From Paraspadella gotoi (Eukaryota > Chaetognatha), in contig CM119263.1 of the NCBI GenBank assembly GCA_051294375.1, forward strand, positions 27,186,004-27,250,003: a DNA stretch of 64,000 bases. The letters run 5' to 3'. Of the stretch, positions 59,295 through 64,000 are shown piece by piece; position 1 is the stretch's first letter, and every line of letters begins with the position of its first letter. The position numbers and the translations under genes were made by a program. Below the pieces are notes generated by a model, which was not told the origin of the DNA, did no database searches, and was given only the letters and a program-made list of their open reading frames with translations.

Positions 59295-59511
59295 ATTTCT
59301 GATTAAACCGCCTACCTCCCCTTTCCTCCCGCGATTGTGATTAAAGCTTCTTTCCATCGGCGCTCCCTTGGCGCGACGCCAACCGCGCTCATCGCGCCAA
59401 CAGCGCCACTTCCGGTCTCGGGCTTCCGAGGTTCAGTCCACTGCACCCGGGAGTCGTTAGGGTCCGAAGCGAAAAGTCGTAGAAGTCACGACGCCGGGTA
59501 ATGATGCGGAG

Positions 59512-59640
59512 ACGGCTGGGGTGATTGAGGTGAGGGCTCCTTGGGTGATTGAGTTGAGGAATACTTGGGTGATTGAAGTGATTGAGGCGAAGTGGCCTTG
59601 GGTGATATAAATGACGATTTCTCTGGTGATCTTGAGTCAA
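59512..59640. repeat. Imperfect minisatellite based on cttgggtgattga
   Basis: The phrase ggggtgattgaggtgagg, then cttgggtgattgagttgagg, cttgggtgattgaagtgattg and cttgggtgatataaatg recur at roughly 25-35-bp spacing, decaying rightward. On the minus strand one frame reads repeated LNHP-type units. Confidence 0.8.
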
Positions 59641-60017
59641 ATTCCTCTTCTTTGGTGATTCGATTTTGCTTGTTTTATATAAAGTGCTCCTTGAGGGATC
59701 ATATTCAAAGAGAGAGATCAGATTCAAAGTGATTATCAATTCAGTGATTATCTTATTCAGTCTCGTACTACAGTAATTACCAATTTCCATCAAATTTCTA
59801 TCTCCTTTATTTACAATACTTTGCAATACTTATTAGAGAGAAGTGTCTCCCAATGAACGAGCGCAATGTCTCATTCATCTTTCCTTCATCAAAGACTCGT
59901 TAATAGTGAATCGCTTTCTCGAAGTCGATCATCTTTTTTTTCCCATGGAACAAACGCGATCTTGAAAGATTGGCGTTCGTGAATCTTCTTTGATAAATTA
60001 CTTGATTTTTGTTCTGT

Positions 60018-60072
60018 AATGCTTGCTGCCTTGATTGCTTGCTGCCTTGATTGCTTGCTCGCTCGCTTGAGA
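60018..60072. repeat. 16-bp tandem repeat, about 2.5 units
   Basis: gcttgctgccttgatt repeated twice, then gcttgctcgctcgcttg. Confidence 0.85.
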
Positions 60073-60434
60073 TAAAGACATCGGAGTGGAGACGGAAATC
60101 TCAAGAGGGACAACCATCTGAACAGATCTTCAATCGAGATGAGATGAAAAATGATGACATGAAATCAGAAGGGATGAACTCTCAAGTCAGACTGCCATAA
60201 AGAGTAATATTTCGTCGAAACTTGTCTTAAAGACGTTTTAAAATGCTTAGATTGAAAAATTTAGTGGCATCTTTTCTTCCAGATTCCAACCAAATCTGCA
60301 AAAAGAGTAGAAAAAAACAATTAAAAAAAGTAATAAACAAGAAAATAGCAATAAAAAAGAAAAATCCTCTAAACTCGTAAATTTTTAGTGATTTTTCGAT
60401 TTTTTCAATTTTCTTCTTCGAGAAAAGAAATTTC

Positions 60435-60490
60435 GTCGTCGTCGTCGTCGTTGCCGTCGTCGTCGACGATGACGTCGTCGTCGTCGTGAA
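60435..60490. repeat. (GTC)n-rich run
   Basis: Two blocks of gtcgtcgtc around gacgatgacg, about 40 bp upstream of the ATG at 60,529. Confidence 0.9.
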
Positions 60491-60528
60491 AAAAAGAGAA
60501 GAAAATTGAAAAAAAATTCCAAAACAAG

Positions 60529-60630
60529 ATGGCGGACGTCTTGACGCCGGCCGGAAACGCCGGTCCGGGGCGCCCTTCGACGCCGGGAAACGTCGAGACG
60601 CGTCGAGTATTAAATCGGTTTTTCGATTGA
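60529..60630 (+). CDS. Small ORF or first exon, 33 residues, with YY1-like start
   Basis: CAAGATGGCGGAC gives both an ideal start context and a YY1-type motif spanning the ATG, an arrangement seen at many animal gene starts. The frame encodes 33 residues, beginning MADVLTPAGNAGPGRPSTPG and ending RRVLNRFFD. The sequence is GC-rich and distinct from its repeat-rich flanks. A minus-strand frame is also open here. It may be the first exon of an unrecognised gene. CGA|GTATTA near 60,606 is a possible but weak donor. Confidence 0.35.
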   Translation: MADVLTPAGNAGPGRPSTPGNVETRRVLNRFFD

Positions 60631-60768
60631 AAGTCATAAACTTTGCCGGGGTGGGGGAGGGGGCGTTGGAAGAAGGGGAGGGGAGGGGGAAAGGGAAATC
60701 ACCTGAGGACGGCGAAGCTTGGAGAAAGAGATGGCAGTGAAATGTGCGGAAAAAAAGAGGGAAGAGAG

Positions 60769-60775
<7 letters not shown>

Positions 60776-60867
<92 letters not shown>

Positions 60868-60882
60868 AGAGAGAGGAGAGAG
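60776..60882. repeat. (GA)n microsatellite
   Basis: Long GA array with caga interruptions near 60,828. Confidence 0.95.
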
Positions 60883-61329
60883 AATGAACGTTAGTGACTA
60901 AATAAAAAAAAAGACTCCACTCAATAGCTTCATATTTCAAAAAAGAGTTTTTTGTTTCGTGTTGCGAATACGAAGCCGAAAAGTTTCCTATTTATCTTTT
61001 GTTTAACTTTTTTTATTTTTGTTTTGTGGAAAAAAAAAACATAAAAACGAAACGTCAGTCAAACTCGAAAACAAAGAATCGGAAGGTGACGCGTTTATCT
61101 CGAGAACGCAACAATCACTACGCCGCCGCCGCGCCGCTCCGCCGAGACAGCGCCGCCATCAACCTCCGACGCCGACGTCTGGCGTCGCGTCGATAAATTC
61201 TTTTTCCCTTCCGTTTTTAAAGAAGATTAAAAATCTTAATCTGAAAACCGATCGGGAGACGGAGTCAAAAATGACGATAACCATGACAACCGGAAAAAAG
61301 CGACGACGGAAAAAAAGTTTCAGATGATG

Positions 61330-61700
61330 AGGAAAAAAGGATGACAACTGGAAAAAGGTGGATGACAGAGAGATGACAGAAAAACTAAAATATTTGTGAT
61401 AATGATGGTTATGAAAAAAGACAGTTATATTTGAAATATTAAGATCTCTTGTAATAACATCCTTTACAAACTTTAAAAATCTAAGAAGTAAAAAAAAAAT
61501 ATGAACTGTCAATTTATTAAAATGGTTGAATTTTTTATCTTTTTGATTACCCCTTTAAAATAAAACTTTATTCCCCACACTATTTTTTTGTCTACCCGAC
61601 GCTTTACTGATCTGCATTTAGCGTTTGGACCTCAAAATATTACATCAAGAAAAATGTTATTCCCCAATTTTTTCCCTTCTCTGTTTATTATTTCCACAAA
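61330..61700. other. No gene seen
   Basis: AT-rich sequence with no splice-bounded frame. Confidence 0.5.
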
Positions 61701-61713
61701 GAGAAAAAAATCT

Positions 61714-61974
61714 TTAAAAAAAAATAGTTTGGGGAAAATTCGAATCGTGAACCTGGTCGTCATCGTCGTCATCGTCGTCGTCGTCGTCGTCCAGATTCGA
61801 TTCAGGTGGTAGGTGTGGCGTTGGCACCGCGCTGTTGGTGGCGGTATCACCGCCCGGCAGGTGTCGTAGCAGGAACGGCGCTGGCGGTGTTGGCGGTGCC
61901 GTCGTTGTCGGAGATGACGGCCGCGGCAGCGGCGGTTGCGACGGCGACGGCGGCTGCGTCCGCTGATTCACCAA
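61714..61974 (-). CDS. Triplet-repeat coding candidate, minus strand, frame ambiguous
   Basis: A GC-rich triplet-repeat island. The 86-residue minus frame is Pro/Ser/Thr-rich, then has an Asp run encoded by gac/gat repeats. A second minus frame (61,847-61,978) begins MFGESADAAAVAVATAAAAA and stops after 43 residues, with a possible donor GGGCG|GTGATA at its end. The plus strand is also open. Low complexity prevents a family call. It could be a gene start or simply a trinucleotide-rich island. Confidence 0.25.
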   Translation of the reverse strand: MVNQRTQPPSPSQPPLPRPSSPTTTAPPTPPAPFLLRHLPGGDTATNSAVPTPHLPPESNLDDDDDDDDDDDDQVHDSNFPQTIFF

Positions 61975-62015
61975 ACATCAAATTTTTTTTCTCTCGATTT
62001 TCTTTTGGGTTTTAG

Positions 62016-62289
62016 TGATTAAACACTCATCTTCACTCCTCTCGCCTGCCTTACCCGCCACTCGCATCCCTTATATTTCACTCCTACCCGCTACCAGCGC
62101 CACCTGCCAGCCCACCAAGAGTGAAAAAAAATCGGCGCAATCATCTTTCTGGTTTATGAAAAAAAAATACTAAAATTCCTTTTTTTTAAATAATAATTCC
62201 GTGAGAATCCCTTTGCCGGAGGAAAATCCGGTAAACAAATCTGCTAAACATCGAATTAGAAAAATGCAAAGCATCGAATACTAATGAAA

Positions 62290-62338
<49 letters not shown>

Positions 62339-62638
62339 CTCACTTCTACTCTCTCTCCGCTCTTTGTCTCGAAATATTCATCCCAACCAGAATACGCTTT
62401 TTTTATTTTACTTTTCTGAAATTAAATACTTATTTTTTTTTTCGAAACTGAAAAAAAATTAAAATTCGAGTCAACGACTAAAACTAATTAGATGTCATCT
62501 TGTGTTTCAGCTGCGATTATGAAAACAAACAGGAAGAAAAGAAAAACAGAGAGAACGAGTTAGAAACCTTGCCTCTTTTTTTTTTTTGGAAAGTTATATG
62601 ACAAAAAAGGTATTTTTTTTCAGTTCGACATCGCCGAC

Positions 62639-62670
<32 letters not shown>

Positions 62671-63180
62671 CGATGACTACCACGATCACCCGAAAATGAC
62701 TAAGATTTTAATTATGGCAAAATCTGAAAAATGATGAAGACGACGACGACGACGACGACGATTAATACCGGGTCTTTAACACGTAATGAGCGAGAAAAAA
62801 TCAATTCAGATCGTTTGTTTATTTTAAATTTTAATCTTCAAAAAAAATCCAAGTGGGGTCAGAGGTCAAAGGAACATCTCAGGTGCCACGTGTTTTATTT
62901 TGTGTTTGTTTTTTTTAACAAAAAATACGTATGTGTAAAAATATAAAAATGATTCCATTTTCTTTAGATTAGTAAAAAAAATTAATTTAACCTCAGTGTC
63001 ACTATAATATCGACGATTCCTAACGGGAATGAAAAGAAACAGGTTTTTCAGAGTTGCCTTCGTTATTTAGTTTAGTTAGTTAGTAAATATAAAAAATACT
63101 CTTGCATGAAACATGAAATATAATCCCTGTTTATCATGTGATAAGTAAACATTAGATTTGAATCGTATTTTTACAAAACG
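62016..63180. other. No gene seen; two (GAC)n arrays and one CT array
   Basis: CT array 62,291-62,345, (GAC)n at 62,636-62,667 and (GAC)n at 62,738-62,762. The remainder is AT-rich without splice-bounded frames. Confidence 0.6.
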
Positions 63181-63191
63181 TCATTTTAAAT

Positions 63192-63563
63192 TTACAAGGA
63201 AAATATCGTTATGGTTGGACAGAACATCTTTTGAAGATTCCATTTTAAATCGGTTAAATTAATATAAAAATTTACAAAGCATTGGGAACTTGTGTTGACT
63301 AGATATCTAATGGATCGGGGCGGATCAGAGTGAACCGGGGTGGCAGGTGGACGAAGTTTCGAATATCTGGAGAGAGAAGAGAGAGCAAGATGTGGGGAGA
63401 CGAACACGTCGAGGAATAAAGCGACGCGAGTCACAAAAAAAAAAATCTGTTTTTCGATTTCTCTGGTGATTTCGTCGATGGATAACAATAATCGTTCGAC
63501 ATTCGTTTTATGCGGCGCCCATTGTCTCTCCGCCTCCGGTCCCCGATTATTACGATCGTCCAT
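63192..63563 (-). CDS. Probable first exon of a minus-strand gene, unidentified
   Basis: The minus-strand ATG at 63,563 (agacaATGG) opens a frame beginning MDDRNNRGPEAERQW, then PHKTNVERLLLSIDEITREI and EKQ. This is a convincing globular N-terminus with a predicted helix. The first 39 codons (63,447-63,563) look coding. Beyond them a poly-T-encoded Phe run and a hydrophobic stretch look like translated intron, although the frame stays open to 63,192. A pyrimidine-rich acceptor-like tctctctccag lies near 63,362 on the same strand. Upstream on the minus strand are a CCAAT box and a CRE-like element. I do not recognise the family. Confidence 0.45.
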   Translation of the reverse strand: MDDRNNRGPEAERQWAPHKTNVERLLLSIDEITREIEKQIFFFVTRVALFLDVFVSPHLALSSLSRYSKLRPPATPVHSDPPRSIRYLVNTSSQCFVNFYINLTDLKWNLQKMFCPTITIFSL

Positions 63564-63636
63564 TGTCTTTCGGTCCTTTGGCCAGGGAGATGGCGCTGGT
63601 CACTGTCTCCGTCAGAATGGGGATAATTCTGTGGAC

Positions 63637-63682
63637 CCTATTGGTCAAAATGGAATGACGTCGTCATCGTGATGGCGGACGA
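63637..63682 (-). promoter_or_regulatory. CCAAT/CRE-like promoter of the minus-strand gene
   Basis: The minus strand reads a CCAAT box at 63,640-63,644, within the 13-mer shared with 14,076-14,088, about 75 bp upstream of the 63,563 ATG. TGACGTCGTCA at 63,656-63,666 is two overlapping CRE halves. ATGGCGG at 63,672-63,678 is YY1-like. Position and orientation suit a core promoter. Confidence 0.45.
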
Positions 63683-63722
63683 CGACGACGAAGACGACGA
63701 CGAAGACGACGACGAACGACGA
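63680..63722. repeat. (GAC)n / (GAA) compound repeat
   Basis: gacgacgacgacgaa units. A plus frame from ATG 63,672 encodes an 18-residue, almost purely acidic peptide that ends in Arg-Arg-Lys and a stop. Confidence 0.9.
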
Positions 63723-63724
63723 AA

Positions 63725-63998
63725 GTGACACCTTCGCGTCCGCCTCGATGAACGATCGTCCTCACACTTTTCTCCTTCTTTCGTCCAAAGAGGGATGGAC
63801 CCGTGTTTCCTTGGCCCCGTCTCTTGGCTCCAGACTCTGTCTCTTCAAGTCCTCTCCATTTTTCTCTTTCTCATTTCTCTTACTCACTTCATTCATATTT
63901 TCTTTTCCATCACCTACCCATCTTTTATCTCCCCTCGTTCCTATTTCCCTTCCCCCATTCTCTCATTCCTACATTCATTTATTTCCTCATTCGCTTAT
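63725..63998. other. No gene seen; pyrimidine-rich
   Basis: cttt/ctcatt-rich sequence running into the N at the window edge. Confidence 0.5.
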
Positions 63999-64000
63999 NN

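Noticed and set aside
59405-59460. gaggttcagtccac as a possible tRNA B box
   Set aside because: One base short of the consensus and no A box at the right distance.
60227-60940. Minus-strand frame of 237 codons
   Set aside because: Dominated by Ser-Leu and Thr repeats from GA and GTC arrays; it overlaps the more plausible plus-strand small ORF.

Overview
The window is nuclear DNA from an invertebrate animal in a draft assembly. Animal origin is supported by a spliced DEG/ENaC-family ion-channel gene (39,890-41,738; the family is essentially restricted to animals), by GT-AG exon borders, by CCAAT, CRE and YY1-like promoter motifs, and by very abundant (CT/GA)n, (GAC)n and (CTTT)n microsatellites. 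The phylum cannot be fixed from sequence alone. A 115-bp insert at 24,893-25,007 reminds me of a dispersed repeat common in bivalve molluscs, but SSR-rich arthropods remain possible.

Layout. 1-6,150: noisy, apparently non-coding sequence with two partial repeats of downstream material and one pair of candidate exons (4,399-4,832). 6,330-8,010: a second copy of part of that material. 7,575-16,110 (copy A) and 16,285-25,515 (copy B): a head-to-tail duplicate of about 9 kb, separated by a gap of exactly 100 N and differing mostly by single-base indels. It looks like an unmerged haplotype or contig-end duplication in an unpolished assembly. Copy B fills two gaps of copy A and carries three extra segments of about 110-120 bp. 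25,515-34,550: microsatellites, AT-rich DNA and several N gaps, with only ambiguous coding signals. 34,550-36,430: a GC-rich block followed by the first exon of a probable secreted or membrane protein. 39,890-41,738: the DEG/ENaC gene, the only gene identified with confidence. 41,796-47,915: a 6.1-kb block of different texture (AT-rich, no CT/GA arrays, no gaps), bracketed by two copies of the last ~90 bp of the channel gene. 48,000-64,000: repeat-rich intergenic or intronic sequence with small candidate ORFs, a candidate exon at 53,616, and a likely minus-strand first exon starting at 63,563 behind a CCAAT/CRE-like promoter.

Other N runs not listed separately: 193-202 (10 N), 6,135-6,159 (25 N), 56,393-56,417 (25 N) and 63,999-64,000. 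Most long gaps abut CT/GA or homopolymer tracts.

The genes form no recognisable pathway or operon. No rRNA gene, complete tRNA gene, CRISPR array or clear autonomous transposon was seen. I found no convincing new multi-gene system. The most informative signals are structural: the A/B duplication with presence/absence segments, and the 6.1-kb block beside the channel gene.
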